DNA from: Paramesorhizobium endophyticum
GTDB taxonomy: Bacteria > Pseudomonadota > Alphaproteobacteria > Rhizobiales > Rhizobiaceae
Direction: 5' to 3'
NCBI RefSeq assembly: GCF_014640615.1
Contig: NZ_BMHH01000023.1
Location: forward strand, 1 to 62,473
Length of the DNA stretch: 62,473 nt
Under the pieces are notes generated by a model. It worked only from the letters and a program-made list of their open reading frames with translations, was not told where the DNA came from and did no database searches. The translations under genes were made by a program, and so were the position numbers. Shown here in pieces: positions 26,988 to 36,328 of this stretch; the first letter of the stretch is position 1; the number at the start of each line of letters is the position of its first letter.

Positions 26988-27587
26988 ATGATCGCCCTGC
27001 CCTTCGCCAGGAGCAGCACTCATTTTTCCTTACGCGGGGCGCGTATCTATCTCCGCGCGCCGCAAGGCGGCGATTACAAGGCATGGGCGGCCTTACGGGC
27101 CGAGAGCCGCGAATTCCTCACGCCATGGGAGCCGCGCTGGAGCGAGGACGATCTGGAGCGCGGGGCCTTCCGCCTGCGCATCCGGCGCTATCAGGAAGAA
27201 GCGCAGGCGGGAACGGGCTATCCGTTCTTCCTCTTCCGCAATTCCGATAACCGACTCATCGGCGGCATCACGCTGGGCAATATAAGGCGCGGCGTCGGGC
27301 AGAACGGCATGATCGGCTATTGGTGCGGCGTACCATTCGCCGGCCAGGGCTACATGAGCGAGGCTCTGGAACTGGTTATCCCCTTTGCATTCGACCAGTT
27401 GAGATTGCACCGCCTCGAAGCTGCCTGTATTCCCAATAATAAGCGATCCACAAGGCTTCTCGAAAAAGCCGGATTCCAGAGAGAGGGGCTGTTACGCTCC
27501 TATCTCAAGATCAATGGCCTGTGGCAGGACCATGTCCTCTACTCGCTCATCGAAGATGACAGACGCATGATTAGAGGCGCCCGATAG
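26988..27587 (+). CDS. GNAT-family N-acetyltransferase (RimJ-like)
   Basis: The protein has 199 residues. After an N-terminal strand (RGARIYLRAPQGGDYKAWAAL), the acetyl-CoA binding region shows IGYWCGVPFAGQGYMSEALE, the Q/R-x-x-G-x-G/A loop in the form FAGQGYM. HRLEAACIPNNKRSTRLLEK follows, as in ribosomal-protein alanine acetyltransferases. Its acceptor is unknown. The last base of its TAG stop is the first base of the GTG start of the next gene (TAGTG), so the GNAT and EAL genes are translationally coupled. Confidence 0.9.
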   Translation: MIALPFARSSTHFSLRGARIYLRAPQGGDYKAWAALRAESREFLTPWEPRWSEDDLERGAFRLRIRRYQEEAQAGTGYPFFLFRNSDNRLIGGITLGNIRRGVGQNGMIGYWCGVPFAGQGYMSEALELVIPFAFDQLRLHRLEAACIPNNKRSTRLLEKAGFQREGLLRSYLKINGLWQDHVLYSLIEDDRRMIRGAR

Positions 27588-30481
27588 TGTCACGATTCTC
27601 TTACAGCCCGCTGAAAATGCTCTCCCGCATTTTTCTGTTCGTGCTGTTTGCCGTCAGCGGCGCCGGTCCGTCGTTTGCGTTCGAGCCCATCAAGATTTCC
27701 AAGGAAGACACCGCGCTCGATCTTTCCCGCGCGGTCGAAATCTTCCGGAACCAGGGCGAAAGCTTCCAGGTTTCGACCGCGCCGGGCGCTGACGGCATCG
27801 TGCGCCGCATCGAGGTGCAAGCCAATGACAAGCGCAGCCAGGGCGACTGGGCGGTCTTCGCCATCGCCAACCCAACCGACGAGCAGATCGACCGGCTGAT
27901 CGTCGCGCCACATTTCCGTCTCGTCGGCTCGGGCTTCGTCTGGCCGGATCTCGGCTCGACCCGCATCAATTCCATCACCCCCAGCGAAGGCTTCGCGCTC
28001 GACCGGCAGGCGAGCCCGGACGCCGATGTCTTCCGCATCACGCTCAATCCGAACTCGGTGGTGACGCTGGTGGCCGAACTCGGCTCTCCCAACCTGCCGC
28101 AGGTCTATCTGTGGGAGCCGGAGGCCTATAAGGACACGATCAACGCCTACACGCTCTATCGCGGCATCATCCTGGGCATTTCAGGCCTTCTGGCGCTGTT
28201 CCTGACCATCCTCTTCGTCGTCAAGGGCACATCGCTCTTTCCCGCCACGGCCGCGCTCGCCTGGGCGGTGCTTGCCTATATCTGCGTCGATTTCGGCTTC
28301 TGGAACAAGCTGATCGAGATCACGCCCGGCAATGAGCAGATCTGGCGCGCGGGAACGGAAGTGGGCCTTGCGGCGACGCTGGTGATCTTCCTCTTCACCT
28401 ATCTCAATCTCAACCGCTGGCACGACCATTTCAGCTATGGCGCGCTGACCTGGGTGCTGAGCCTGATGGCGCTGATCGGGGTCGCCTATTTCGACCCGCC
28501 GATCGCCTCGGGCATCGCGCGCATCTCCTTCGCGCTCACGGGCGTCGCCGGTGTCGCCATCATCGGCTATCTCGCGGTCAAGGGCTATGACCGGGCGATC
28601 ATGCTAATCCCCACCTGGATCCTGATCCTGATCTGGATCGCGGGCGCGTGGCTGACCATTTCCGGCCGTCTCGACAATGACATCGTGCAGCCGGCGCTGG
28701 GCGGCGGCCTCGTGCTGATCGTGCTGCTCATCGGCTTCACCGTCATGCAGCACGCCTTTGCCGGCGGGGCGCTGCATCACGGGCTCTTCTCCGACATGGA
28801 GCGGCAGGCGCTCGCCATCATCGGCTCCGGCGATATCGTCTGGGATTGGGACGTGCCGCGCGACCGGGTGGTGACGACGCCCGACATCGACAATCTGCTC
28901 GGCGCGAGCGCCAGCCAGTTGCAGGGGCCGGTGCGCAACTGGCTGCCCGCCATGCACACCGACGACCGCGACCGTTTCCGCTCCACCCTTGACGCCATTC
29001 TCGAAAACCGGCGCGGGCGCATTGCGCAGACCTTCCGCCTGCGGGCAAGCGACGGGCATTATCACTGGTTCGCCCTGCGCGCCCGGCCGGTGATCGGCTC
29101 GGATGGCGAAATCGTCCGCTGCGTCGGCACGCTCATCAACGTGACCGAGCAGAAGAAGGCGGAGGAGCGGCTGCTGCACGACGCCGTGCATGATAACCTG
29201 ACCGGGCTGCCGAACCGCGAATTGTTCCTCGACCGGCTGGGCAACGTCATCCATATGGCGCGCAACGAGAGCAAGCTGCGGCCCACCGTCTTCGTCATCG
29301 ATATCGACCGCTTCAAGCAGGTCAATGACAGCCTTGGCATGTCGGCGGGCGATACGATCCTGCTCACCATTTCGCGCCGCCTGCACCGCCTCTTGAAACC
29401 GCAGGATACGCTGTCGCGCCTTGCCTCGGACCAGTTCGGTCTCCTGCTCACCTCCGAAAGCGACCCGGCCCGCATCGCCGCCTTCGCCGAGGCGCTGAAG
29501 CAGGCCGTGCGCGCGCCCATCGCCTATGCCAAGCGCGAGATCGTGCTGACCGCCTCCATCGGCCTCATCAGTTGGACGAGCGCAGCGACGAATGCCGAAG
29601 ACCTCGTCAAGGACGCGGAACTGGCGATGTATCAGGCCAAGCGCTATGGCGGCGACCGGATCGAGCCGTTCCGCCCCGCCTTCCGGGCCATTGGCAGCGA
29701 CAAATTGCAGATGGAATCGGACCTTCGCCGCGCCATCGAGCGTCAGGAACTCGCCCTCGTCTACCAGCCGATCGTGCGGCTGGACGATGGCAGCATCGCC
29801 GGCTTCGAGGCGCTCTTGCGCTGGGAGCATCCACGGCGCGGCGCGGTGCCGCCTTCGGAGTTCATCCCGGTCGCCGAAAGCTCCGGCCTCATCGTCCAAC
29901 TCGGCCTTTTTGCCATGAGCCAGGCGGCGCAGGATGTATTCAGCTGGCGTGAAAGCTTTCCCGGCATGGACATCTTCGTCTCGGTCAACCTTTCGAGCAC
30001 GCAGCTGATCCGGCAGGATCTGATCAGCGACGTCCGCTCCGTCCTCTCGCGCACTCATATCGCGCCGGGAAGTCTCAAGCTGGAGCTGACGGAATCGGTG
30101 ATCATGGAAAACCCCGAGCAGTCCGCGCATGTGCTTTCGGCGATCAAGGACATGGGCGTGGGCCTGTCGCTCGACGATTTCGGCACGGGCTATTCCTCAC
30201 TCTCCTATCTGACCCGCTTCCCCTTCGACATGATCAAGATCGACCGCTCCTTCGTGCGCAGCGACCAGGCGCAGAAGGCAACGCTGCTGCGCTCCATCGT
30301 CTCGATGGCGCACGATCTAGGGCTGGCAGCGGTGGCAGAAGGCGTGGACAACGAAAAAGACGCCCTGCATTTGCGCCAGCTCGGCTGCGAATATGTGCAG
30401 AGCTTCATGTTCGGCCAGCCCATGTCCGCCGACGCGGCAAGCCGCCTGCTGAAGGAGCAGCTGGAGCCCGCGGCGGCGTGA
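27587..30481 (+). CDS. Membrane sensor with PAS, degenerate GGDEF and EAL domains
   Basis: The protein has 964 residues; the GTG start overlaps the upstream stop. A signal-like N-terminus (to FAFEP) is followed by a periplasmic beta-rich domain (about 45-175) and seven or so transmembrane helices (about 185-395), a 7TMR-DISM-like arrangement. A PAS/PAC domain lies at about 405-520 (GSGDIVWDWDVPRDRV). The GGDEF-like domain starts with DAVHDNLTGLPNRELFLDRL, but its signature is RLASDQF (about 609-615) in place of RLGGDEF, so it should not make c-di-GMP. The EAL domain (about 700-950) is intact with EALLRW and DDFGTGYSSLSYL. It is predicted to be a c-di-GMP phosphodiesterase gated by an external signal. 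Confidence 0.93.
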   Translation: MSRFSYSPLKMLSRIFLFVLFAVSGAGPSFAFEPIKISKEDTALDLSRAVEIFRNQGESFQVSTAPGADGIVRRIEVQANDKRSQGDWAVFAIANPTDEQIDRLIVAPHFRLVGSGFVWPDLGSTRINSITPSEGFALDRQASPDADVFRITLNPNSVVTLVAELGSPNLPQVYLWEPEAYKDTINAYTLYRGIILGISGLLALFLTILFVVKGTSLFPATAALAWAVLAYICVDFGFWNKLIEITPGNEQIWRAGTEVGLAATLVIFLFTYLNLNRWHDHFSYGALTWVLSLMALIGVAYFDPPIASGIARISFALTGVAGVAIIGYLAVKGYDRAIMLIPTWILILIWIAGAWLTISGRLDNDIVQPALGGGLVLIVLLIGFTVMQHAFAGGALHHGLFSDMERQALAIIGSGDIVWDWDVPRDRVVTTPDIDNLLGASASQLQGPVRNWLPAMHTDDRDRFRSTLDAILENRRGRIAQTFRLRASDGHYHWFALRARPVIGSDGEIVRCVGTLINVTEQKKAEERLLHDAVHDNLTGLPNRELFLDRLGNVIHMARNESKLRPTVFVIDIDRFKQVNDSLGMSAGDTILLTISRRLHRLLKPQDTLSRLASDQFGLLLTSESDPARIAAFAEALKQAVRAPIAYAKREIVLTASIGLISWTSAATNAEDLVKDAELAMYQAKRYGGDRIEPFRPAFRAIGSDKLQMESDLRRAIERQELALVYQPIVRLDDGSIAGFEALLRWEHPRRGAVPPSEFIPVAESSGLIVQLGLFAMSQAAQDVFSWRESFPGMDIFVSVNLSSTQLIRQDLISDVRSVLSRTHIAPGSLKLELTESVIMENPEQSAHVLSAIKDMGVGLSLDDFGTGYSSLSYLTRFPFDMIKIDRSFVRSDQAQKATLLRSIVSMAHDLGLAAVAEGVDNEKDALHLRQLGCEYVQSFMFGQPMSADAASRLLKEQLEPAAA

Positions 30482-30583
30482 TGTAGAGCTTGATGCGGTC
30501 CACCATGTACCGGAATTATACGCTCCTTGTCGAACATTAAGGAATTCTGTATATTCTTGATATTCTGGCAATTGGAGGCAATC

Positions 30584-30826
30584 ATGCGCGAGTTTGCAGC
30601 AGGCGGCCTTACCCGAAACACAGGCGATCTGTTCGAGGCCGCGGCCGTTGCTCCCGTCGCTATCACCAAGCATCGGAAGCCCCGTTATGTGGTCATGTCC
30701 ATGGAACGCTACGAAGCGCTTATGAAAAGCGCAAATTCGCAAGTCGCTATCGATGTGGCAGACATGCCGGAAGAGCTGGGCAAGCTTTGGGATAAGGGGG
30801 TCGAGGACCATTTCCGTGGCCGCTGA
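30584..30826 (+). CDS. Phd/YefM-like antitoxin
   Basis: The protein has 80 residues and the start follows GGAGGCAATC. The fold signature is present: LTRNTGDLFEAAAVAPVAIT followed by KHRKPRYVVMSMERYEALM, the DNA-binding and dimerising half of prevent-host-death antitoxins. The C-terminal helix (about 50-80, DVADMPEELGKLWDKGVEDH) would neutralise the toxin. Its stop codon overlaps a downstream PemK-like frame that carries a premature stop, so it may be an antitoxin without an active partner. The AT-rich sequence just upstream probably holds the autoregulated promoter. Confidence 0.82.
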   Translation: MREFAAGGLTRNTGDLFEAAAVAPVAITKHRKPRYVVMSMERYEALMKSANSQVAIDVADMPEELGKLWDKGVEDHFRGR

Positions 30827-31235
30827 TTTTCCCAAGGCCGGACAGATCATTGAATATCATTATCTCTGGAAATGGCAGGCGGATCGGGGCGAAACCGAAG
30901 GCCGTTAAAAGAGACCGAGTTGCGTCGTTCTGGTGGTGCAAGACCATGCAGGAAACCATTTGCTGTTCATTGCGCCGATAACAAGCAAGGAGCCTGCAAC
31001 GGGTCGCCAGGCTGTCCTGATCCCGGAGACAGAAGCGCTCAGGGCCAATCTCGACCGTGATTTGCGCCTCTGGGTCATGGTCGACGAGTTGAATGCCGAT
31101 ATTTTGGAAAAGTCCTATACTTTGGAGGATCGTACGCCTCGTGGACAATTCAGCCAGGCATTCACCGACAAGCTCATCCGTGCAGTGACTGACGTACGAG
31201 CGGCGGGAATGTTGAGGCTTTCGAAACGGACGTAG
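30816..31235 (+). pseudogene. PemK/MazF-like toxin interrupted by an in-frame TAA
   Basis: From a GTG overlapping the antitoxin end, the frame reads ADFPKAGQIIEYHYLWKWQA through GETEGR, then TAA (30906-30908, codon 31), then KRPSCVVLVVQDHAGNHLLF, a continuous PemK-like sequence. Relatives in this family read FPxPGxVIxYxYLW...GREEGxKxRPCAVVL, so the TAA stands exactly where a Lys codon (AAA) would be. The rest is open for 109 codons and ends RLSKRT. As it stands the full toxin cannot be made; an internal restart near MVQDHAGN (30933) would lack the conserved N-terminus. The family identification is from memory of the consensus. Confidence 0.7.
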
Positions 31236-31245
31236 CTAAGCGCCG

Positions 31246-31848
31246 TCACGCATGCCCCACATCATTGACCAGGCGGGACAGATCAATGCCGAGATGGGCG
31301 AGCAGACGCTCATATTTGGTGGAGATGTCGCCGTCGAAGAGCAGGTCGCGCGAGGCGGGGCAGGTCAGCCAGCCATTGCCGGCGATTTCGGCTTCCAATT
31401 GGCCCGGCGCCCAGCCGGAATAGCCCAGCGCCATCAGCGCCTGCGAAGGGCCGCCATTGCCGGCGATGGCGCGCAGGATATCGACGGTGGCGGTCAGGCA
31501 GATATCGTCGGCCACGGGCACGGTGGAATCGACCATGTAATCATCCGAATGGAGCACGAAGCCCCGGCTCTGATCCACCGGCCCGCCATTGCGGACATGA
31601 ATCTGGCGCATCGCGTCCGGCAGGCTGATCGCCTCTTCTTCGCCGATGACGCCGAGTTGCACCAATAAATCGGAAAAGCGCAGCGACTGGACCTGATTGA
31701 TGATGAAGCCCATCGCCCCTTCGGTTGAGTGTGCGCAGATATAGACAACCGTACGCGCGAACCGGTCATCCCCCATGCTCGGCATGGCGATGAGGAACTG
31801 CCCGTTTAGAAACCCTCTGTTTCCTGGTGTCGTGTTGAGAATATCCAT
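31246..31848 (-). CDS. YqgE/AlgH family protein (DUF179)
   Basis: The protein has 200 residues from [20 protein letters not shown]. The DUF179 pattern is clear: [20 protein letters not shown], then [25 protein letters not shown], and [20 protein letters not shown] near the end. The family is widespread, compact and cytoplasmic, with no settled biochemical role. It is divergent from the DsbD-alpha-like gene; about 110 bases separate the two starts. A longer in-frame extension upstream exists but overlaps the divergent gene and lacks family similarity. Confidence 0.93.
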   Translation of the reverse strand: MDILNTTPGNRGFLNGQFLIAMPSMGDDRFARTVVYICAHSTEGAMGFIINQVQSLRFSDLLVQLGVIGEEEAISLPDAMRQIHVRNGGPVDQSRGFVLHSDDYMVDSTVPVADDICLTATVDILRAIAGNGGPSQALMALGYSGWAPGQLEAEIAGNGWLTCPASRDLLFDGDISTKYERLLAHLGIDLSRLVNDVGHA

Positions 31849-31960
31849 GGAGACAAAGGTAGCAACGGATCGGAAAATGGCAAAGGGATTTCCGCAAACG
31901 CGGTTTATTCTTGTTAGCAAATGGCTTGATAATGCCATCGTTCCACGGCAATTTCCGGCG

Positions 31961-32743
31961 ATGAAAAATAGCTTTATCCTCCTCGCTCTCCTGCTCGCAG
32001 TCTTCTTTGCGCCAAGCGTCGGCTTTGCCGCCAGTTCTCCCTTCGTGGAGGCGGCGGGCGGCAAGGTGCGGCTGCTCATCGACGTGCCGGAAAAGCCAGA
32101 GAAGAGCTTGCGCGGGGCGATCCAGATCGACCTTGCCGATGGCTGGAAAACCTATTGGCGCGACCCGGGCGATGCGGGCGTGCCGCCGCAGTTCGACCTT
32201 TCGGCAAGCAGCAATATAGCGGGCAGCGAAATCGCCTTTCCTGCGCCGCAGCGCTTCCCCGATGGGACGACGGGCTACAAGCATTCGGTGCTGCTGCCTG
32301 TTAGCTTTGAACTCGATAAGGCGGATGCGCCGACGCGCCTCAAGGGCCATGTATTTCTCGGCCTATGCGAGACGATCTGCATTCCCATGCAGGCGGAGTT
32401 CGATCTGCCGGTAAAGCCGGGGGACAAGGATGCGCTGGCGCATACTTTGGTCACCGCCGCCTTCGACCGTCTGCCTCTGCCTGCCTCACCGGAATTCGGC
32501 ATCCTGCAGGCAACCCGCAAAGATGGGAAGGCGATTTTCGACGTCCGGCTGCCGGATCAGGACGGCCCCGCCGAACTATACATCACCAGCGAAACGCTGG
32601 GATTCGCGGCGCCAAAGCTTCAAGGCGAGCGCTTCTCCAGCGAAATTCTCAGTGCTTCCGACAAATGGGCCAAGCCGGCGAAAGTCGAATACACCCTCGT
32701 GCAGGGCGACAAGGCCGTTTCAGGCATAGTGGAATTGCCTTGA
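31961..32743 (+). CDS. Periplasmic DsbD-alpha-like domain protein
   Basis: The protein has 260 residues. The signal peptide is [20 protein letters not shown], with cleavage near GFA-AS. The mature protein resembles the N-terminal domain of DsbD: a beta-sandwich with [36 protein letters not shown] and the cysteine pair in [15 protein letters not shown]. In DsbD this domain passes electrons to periplasmic partners. Here the membrane and C-terminal domains are absent, so it must take electrons from another protein or act differently. It is followed by the peroxiredoxin gene 56 bases on, suggesting a redox operon. Confidence 0.87.
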   Translation: MKNSFILLALLLAVFFAPSVGFAASSPFVEAAGGKVRLLIDVPEKPEKSLRGAIQIDLADGWKTYWRDPGDAGVPPQFDLSASSNIAGSEIAFPAPQRFPDGTTGYKHSVLLPVSFELDKADAPTRLKGHVFLGLCETICIPMQAEFDLPVKPGDKDALAHTLVTAAFDRLPLPASPEFGILQATRKDGKAIFDVRLPDQDGPAELYITSETLGFAAPKLQGERFSSEILSASDKWAKPAKVEYTLVQGDKAVSGIVELP

Positions 32744-32799
32744 CGGAAAAGAGGCAGGCTATATCTCTAGCCCATCCGATAGTTTCAATGGAGGGTTTC

Positions 32800-33285
32800 A
32801 TGACGATCAAGGTTGGCGACCAAATTCCCGAGGCGACGTTCAAGGTCAAGACCGCCGACGGCATCAAGGATATGACCAGCGACGAGCTGTTCAAAGGCAA
32901 GAAGGTGGTGCTGTTCGCCGTTCCCGGCGCATTCACGCCGACCTGCAGCTTGAACCATCTGCCGGGCTATCTGGAAAATTACGACGCCATCATCGCCAAG
33001 GGCGTGGATACGGTCGCCGTGGTGGCGGTCAACGACCCGTTCGTCATGGGCGCATGGGCGGCGAGCACCGGCGGCGAAGGCAAGATCGTCTATCTCTCCG
33101 ATGGCAATGCGGCTTTCACCAAGGCCATGGGCCTTGACGCGGACATGTCCGGCGCGGGCTTCGGCACCCGGTCCAAGCGCTATTCGGCGCTGGTTGAGGA
33201 TGGCGCGGTGAAGGCGCTGAATATCGAGGAGAAGCCGGGACAGGCGGTGACGTCAGGGGCGGCGGAGATGTTGAAGCTGCTATAG
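32800..33285 (+). CDS. Peroxiredoxin, Prx5 type
   Basis: The protein has 161 residues; the ATG follows GGAGGG. The peroxidatic Cys49 lies in VPGAFTPTCSLNHLPGY, typical of Prx5-type peroxiredoxins. VVAVNDPFVMGAW follows. FGTRSKRYSALVEDGAVKAL near the end contains the conserved Arg. There is no second cysteine in the protein, so reduction must use a one-Cys mechanism with glutathione/glutaredoxin or a similar partner. It reduces peroxides in the cytoplasm. It is convergent with rnhA across a family A palindrome. Confidence 0.95.
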   Translation: MTIKVGDQIPEATFKVKTADGIKDMTSDELFKGKKVVLFAVPGAFTPTCSLNHLPGYLENYDAIIAKGVDTVAVVAVNDPFVMGAWAASTGGEGKIVYLSDGNAAFTKAMGLDADMSGAGFGTRSKRYSALVEDGAVKALNIEEKPGQAVTSGAAEMLKLL

Positions 33286-33288
33286 TAC

Positions 33289-33480
33289 TGGAAGCGTCGG
33301 CGGGACAGTACCCCCCTCTGTCCTGCCGGACATCTCTCCCACAAGGGGGGAGATTGGCTGGGAGCTCCGCTTTCGCCAATCGTCAACATTTCAGAATCGA
33401 GCGCCGTCATCGATGCAGGCCAATCTCCCCCCTTGTGGGGGAGATGCCCGGCAGGGCAGAGGGGGGTGTTCAGGCGCCTT
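33289..33480. repeat. Long mosaic palindrome, family A copy 4
   Basis: CCCCCCTCTGTCCTGCCGGA is on the left and GAGATGCCCGGCAGGGCAGA on the right, with an unrelated central stretch of about 60 bases. It lies between convergent genes (peroxiredoxin and rnhA), the only family A copy here in that setting. Confidence 0.87.
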
Positions 33481-33498
33481 CATTCGCCGACAATTCCC

Positions 33499-33969
33499 CT
33501 ACCCCACCACCGTCGTAGAAGCCCGCGTCCCGCCCCGCTTGAACGGCTCCATCCCCGCCCGCGCCAGCGCGTCAGCCCTTTCATTCTCCGGATGGCCGGC
33601 GTGGCCCTTCACCCAATGCCACGTCACCTTATGCCGCCGGTTGGCTTCATCCAGCGCCTGCCATAGCTCGCCATTCTTCACCGGCTTCTTGTCGGCGGTT
33701 TTCCAGCCGTTCTTCTTCCAGCCATGGATCCATTTGGAAATGCCGTCCATGACATATTTGCTGTCGGTATAAAGCTGCACCTCGCAGGGCTCCTTCAGCG
33801 AGGAGAGCGCTGATATCGCCGCCATCAGTTCCATGCGATTGTTGGTGGTGTTGGGCTCGCCGCCGGAGAGCTCCCTCTCCTGCCCGTTCCAGCGCAGGAC
33901 CGCACCCCAGCCGCCCGGTCCCGGATTGCCAGAGCAAGCGCCATCCGTATAAGCTTCCACCGTCTTCAT
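33499..33969 (-). CDS. rnhA: Ribonuclease HI
   Basis: RNase HI degrades RNA in RNA-DNA hybrids. The protein has 156 residues, the usual length. The catalytic acidic residues are all visible: Asp9 in [20 protein letters not shown], Glu in [13 protein letters not shown], Asp in [13 protein letters not shown], and the last Asp in [12 protein letters not shown] with the nearby catalytic His in [10 protein letters not shown]. The basic handle [15 protein letters not shown] is present. It is the last gene of the leftward run ispH-thrB-rnhA. Confidence 0.97.
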   Translation of the reverse strand: MKTVEAYTDGACSGNPGPGGWGAVLRWNGQERELSGGEPNTTNNRMELMAAISALSSLKEPCEVQLYTDSKYVMDGISKWIHGWKKNGWKTADKKPVKNGELWQALDEANRRHKVTWHWVKGHAGHPENERADALARAGMEPFKRGGTRASTTVVG

Positions 33970-33986
33970 GTGTTCACTCCATTAAA

Positions 33987-34029
33987 GCATGATCCCGAAA
34001 AGTTGCAGACTTTTCGGACAAGTTCATGC
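33987..34029. repeat. REP-like 43-mer palindrome (family E)
   Basis: GCATGATCCCGAAAAGTTGC is followed by its complement, ending GACAAGTTCATGC. It fills the 65 bases between thrB stop and rnhA start. Confidence 0.92.
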
Positions 34030-34034
34030 GAACT

Positions 34035-35000
34035 TTAAAGCACCAGACCGTATTCGGCCGGCGAGTTGATCTGGCGGTGGAACCGCATGCGGCGGACATA
34101 TTCCATCGGGTCCTTCTTGACGACGAAACTGCCATCGGGAACCGTCAGCCAGTCGTAAAGCCGGGTCAGCATGAAGCGCAGCGCCGCGCCGCGCGACAGA
34201 ATGGGCAGCGCCGCTGCCTCCTCAGGAGAAAGCGGGCGGACGGAATTGTAGCCCTTGAGCAGCGCCGTGCCCTTGGTCAGGTTGAAGGAGAAATCCTTCT
34301 CGAAGCACCAGGCATTAAGGCAGACCGCCACATCATAGGCGAGCAGATCGGTCGAGGCGAAATAAAAGTCGATAAGGCCGGAAAGCCGGTCGCCCAGGAA
34401 GAAGACATTATCCGGAAAGAGATCGGCATGGATGACGCCTGATGGCAGCGTCGACGGCCAGTTCGCTTCGAGAAAGGCAAGGTCGCTTTCTGCTTCCGCC
34501 ACCAGCCCCGGCTCCTCCTCGTCGGCGCGGTCCCTCGCCTTCTCCCAGAGCGGACGCCAGCCGGAAACGGAGAGCGCATTCTCCCGCTGCATGGGAAAAT
34601 CCTGCCCCGCCAGATGCAGCCGCGCCAGCGCCTCGCCGACCGCATGGCAATGGGCGACGGTCGGGCGGCGCATCCACATGCCTTCGAGGAAGGTGACGAT
34701 GGCGGCGGGCCGTCCGGCAAGCTCGCCGATGACAGCGCCGTCCTTGCGATGCACCGGCAGGGGACAGTCGATGCCGTTTTTCGCCAGATGCTGCATCAGC
34801 CCCAGGAAAAACGGAAGGTCGTTCCGGTTCACCCGCTTTTCATAGAGCGTCAGGATAAAGGAGCCCTTGTCCGTGCGCAGCAGATAGTTGGAATTCTCCA
34901 CGCCCTCGGCAATGCCCTTGTAAGACATGAGGCAGCCGATGTCGTACAGGTCCAGAAATGCGGCGAGTTCGATCTCGTTGATGTCGGTGTAGACGGCCAT
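34035..35000 (-). CDS. thrB: Homoserine kinase (APH-like class)
   Basis: This ThrB is the aminoglycoside-phosphotransferase-fold type found in alphaproteobacteria and pseudomonads, and it phosphorylates homoserine for ThrC. The protein has 321 residues. Visible marks: [20 protein letters not shown] (nucleotide loop), the catalytic Brenner motif [17 protein letters not shown] with HxDxxxxN, and the metal-binding [22 protein letters not shown]. The position between ispH and rnhA is conserved in Rhizobiales. A GTGAGATAG hairpin lies immediately upstream of the start. Confidence 0.96.
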   Translation of the reverse strand: MAVYTDINEIELAAFLDLYDIGCLMSYKGIAEGVENSNYLLRTDKGSFILTLYEKRVNRNDLPFFLGLMQHLAKNGIDCPLPVHRKDGAVIGELAGRPAAIVTFLEGMWMRRPTVAHCHAVGEALARLHLAGQDFPMQRENALSVSGWRPLWEKARDRADEEEPGLVAEAESDLAFLEANWPSTLPSGVIHADLFPDNVFFLGDRLSGLIDFYFASTDLLAYDVAVCLNAWCFEKDFSFNLTKGTALLKGYNSVRPLSPEEAAALPILSRGAALRFMLTRLYDWLTVPDGSFVVKKDPMEYVRRMRFHRQINSPAEYGLVL

Positions 35001-35009
35001 GGGGATTCC

Positions 35010-35093
35010 AGTGAGATAGGGAATAGTGAGGTAGTGAGATAGTAAAATAGCCCTACCTCACTATCTCACTGTTCACTACCTCACTACCTCTCC
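35010..35093. repeat. GTGAGATAG/GTGAGGTAG hairpin (family H copy 3)
   Basis: GTGAGATAGGGAATAGTGAG faces CCTACCTCACTATCTCACTG and further CACTACCTCACTACCTC. The ispH stop TAG lies in the right arm. The junction is between ispH and thrB, transcribed leftward. Confidence 0.88.
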
Positions 35094-36085
35094 CCATTCA
35101 CAAACGCCATATCCCGCGGCGTCAGTTCCACATCGCGCAGCTCGCGATTGACGAGAAAATTCTCGGTCTCGATGGCGGTTTCGGCGAGTTCGATCGTCAC
35201 GTCGTAGCGGTCGGAGAAGGCTTCGATGATCTCATCCACGATGATCTCAGGAGCGGACGCACCGGCGGAGAGGCCGACGACCGAGATGTCGCCGATGCGG
35301 TCCCACTCGATATCGGCAGCGCGCTGCACCAGCATGGACTGGCGGGCGCCGGCGCGCTCGGCCACTTCGACGAGGCGCTTGGAATTGGAGGAATTGGGCG
35401 CGCCGACGATGAGGAACAGATCACAGCCGGGGGCGGCTTCCTTCACCGCCTCCTGCCGGTTGGTTGTGGCGTAGCAGATCGATTCGGCTGATGGGGCGGT
35501 CAGTTCCGGGAAGCGGCGCTGCAACACCGCGATGATGCCCGCCGTATCGTCCACCGAAAGCGTGGTCTGGGTGACAAAGCCGAGCTTCGACGGATCCTCC
35601 GGCTGGTAGGCTTCGGCATCGTCAAGCGTTTCGATGAGCGTCACCGAACCCCCGGGGAGCTGGCCCATGGTGCCAATAACCTCGGGATGGCCGGAATGGC
35701 CGATGAGGATGACATGGCGGCCAAGGCGCTGGTGGCGCATGGCCTGTTTGTGGACCTTGGAGACGAGCGGGCATGTGGCGTCGAGATAGAACAAATTCTT
35801 CGCCATCGCGTCCTCGGGCACGGATTTCGGCACGCCATGGGCGGAGAAGACGACCGGCTGGCCGCGATGCGCCTCCGGGATTTCGTCCAGTTCCTCGACA
35901 AAGACAGCTCCACGCGCCTGCAAGCCCTGCACGACATAGCGATTATGCACGATTTCATGGCGCACATAGATCGGCGCGCCATATTTCTTGAGCGCGAGCA
36001 CCACGATCTGAATCGCCCGGTCCACGCCGGCGCAAAAGCCGCGCGGTCCGCACAGGCGAATGGTCAGGGGGTGTTTGGCGATCAT
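35084..36085 (-). CDS. ispH: 4-hydroxy-3-methylbut-2-enyl diphosphate reductase
   Basis: IspH is the last MEP-pathway enzyme, making IPP and DMAPP with a [4Fe-4S] cluster. The protein has 333 residues. The three cluster cysteines are in [16 protein letters not shown] (Cys at about 18), [20 protein letters not shown] (about 109) and a third in the [15 protein letters not shown] segment (about 204). The substrate-binding residues [24 protein letters not shown] and [15 protein letters not shown] are present. Dxs, the first enzyme of the pathway, is also in this window. Confidence 0.97.
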   Translation of the reverse strand: MIAKHPLTIRLCGPRGFCAGVDRAIQIVVLALKKYGAPIYVRHEIVHNRYVVQGLQARGAVFVEELDEIPEAHRGQPVVFSAHGVPKSVPEDAMAKNLFYLDATCPLVSKVHKQAMRHQRLGRHVILIGHSGHPEVIGTMGQLPGGSVTLIETLDDAEAYQPEDPSKLGFVTQTTLSVDDTAGIIAVLQRRFPELTAPSAESICYATTNRQEAVKEAAPGCDLFLIVGAPNSSNSKRLVEVAERAGARQSMLVQRAADIEWDRIGDISVVGLSAGASAPEIIVDEIIEAFSDRYDVTIELAETAIETENFLVNRELRDVELTPRDMAFVNGER

Positions 36086-36093
36086 GATTGAAC

Positions 36094-36310
36094 CATTCCA
36101 TTTTCAGATAGAAACCTTGGCGGGACAGCGCCCCCCTCTGCCCTGCCGGGCATCTCCCCCGCAAGGGGGGAGATTACGCCTTCATCGACGCCGGCATCAA
36201 CCGCAGAAGTCGAATGAGAGGACCGAAGCTCATATCAGCCAATCTCCCCCCTTGCGGGGGAGATGTCCGGCAGGACAGAGGGGGGCGCTGTCCCGCCGAT
36301 ATTTCCATTC
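36094..36310. repeat. Long mosaic palindrome, family A copy 5
   Basis: It has the CCCCCCTCTGCCCTGCCGGG left arm and a GACAGAGGGGGGCGCTGTCC right arm. The centre includes TTACGCCTTCATCGACGCCG, shared with copies 6 and 7. It lies between the surf1 stop and the ispH start. Confidence 0.88.
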
Positions 36311-36328
36311 CGCGTGAATGCGTCGCTG

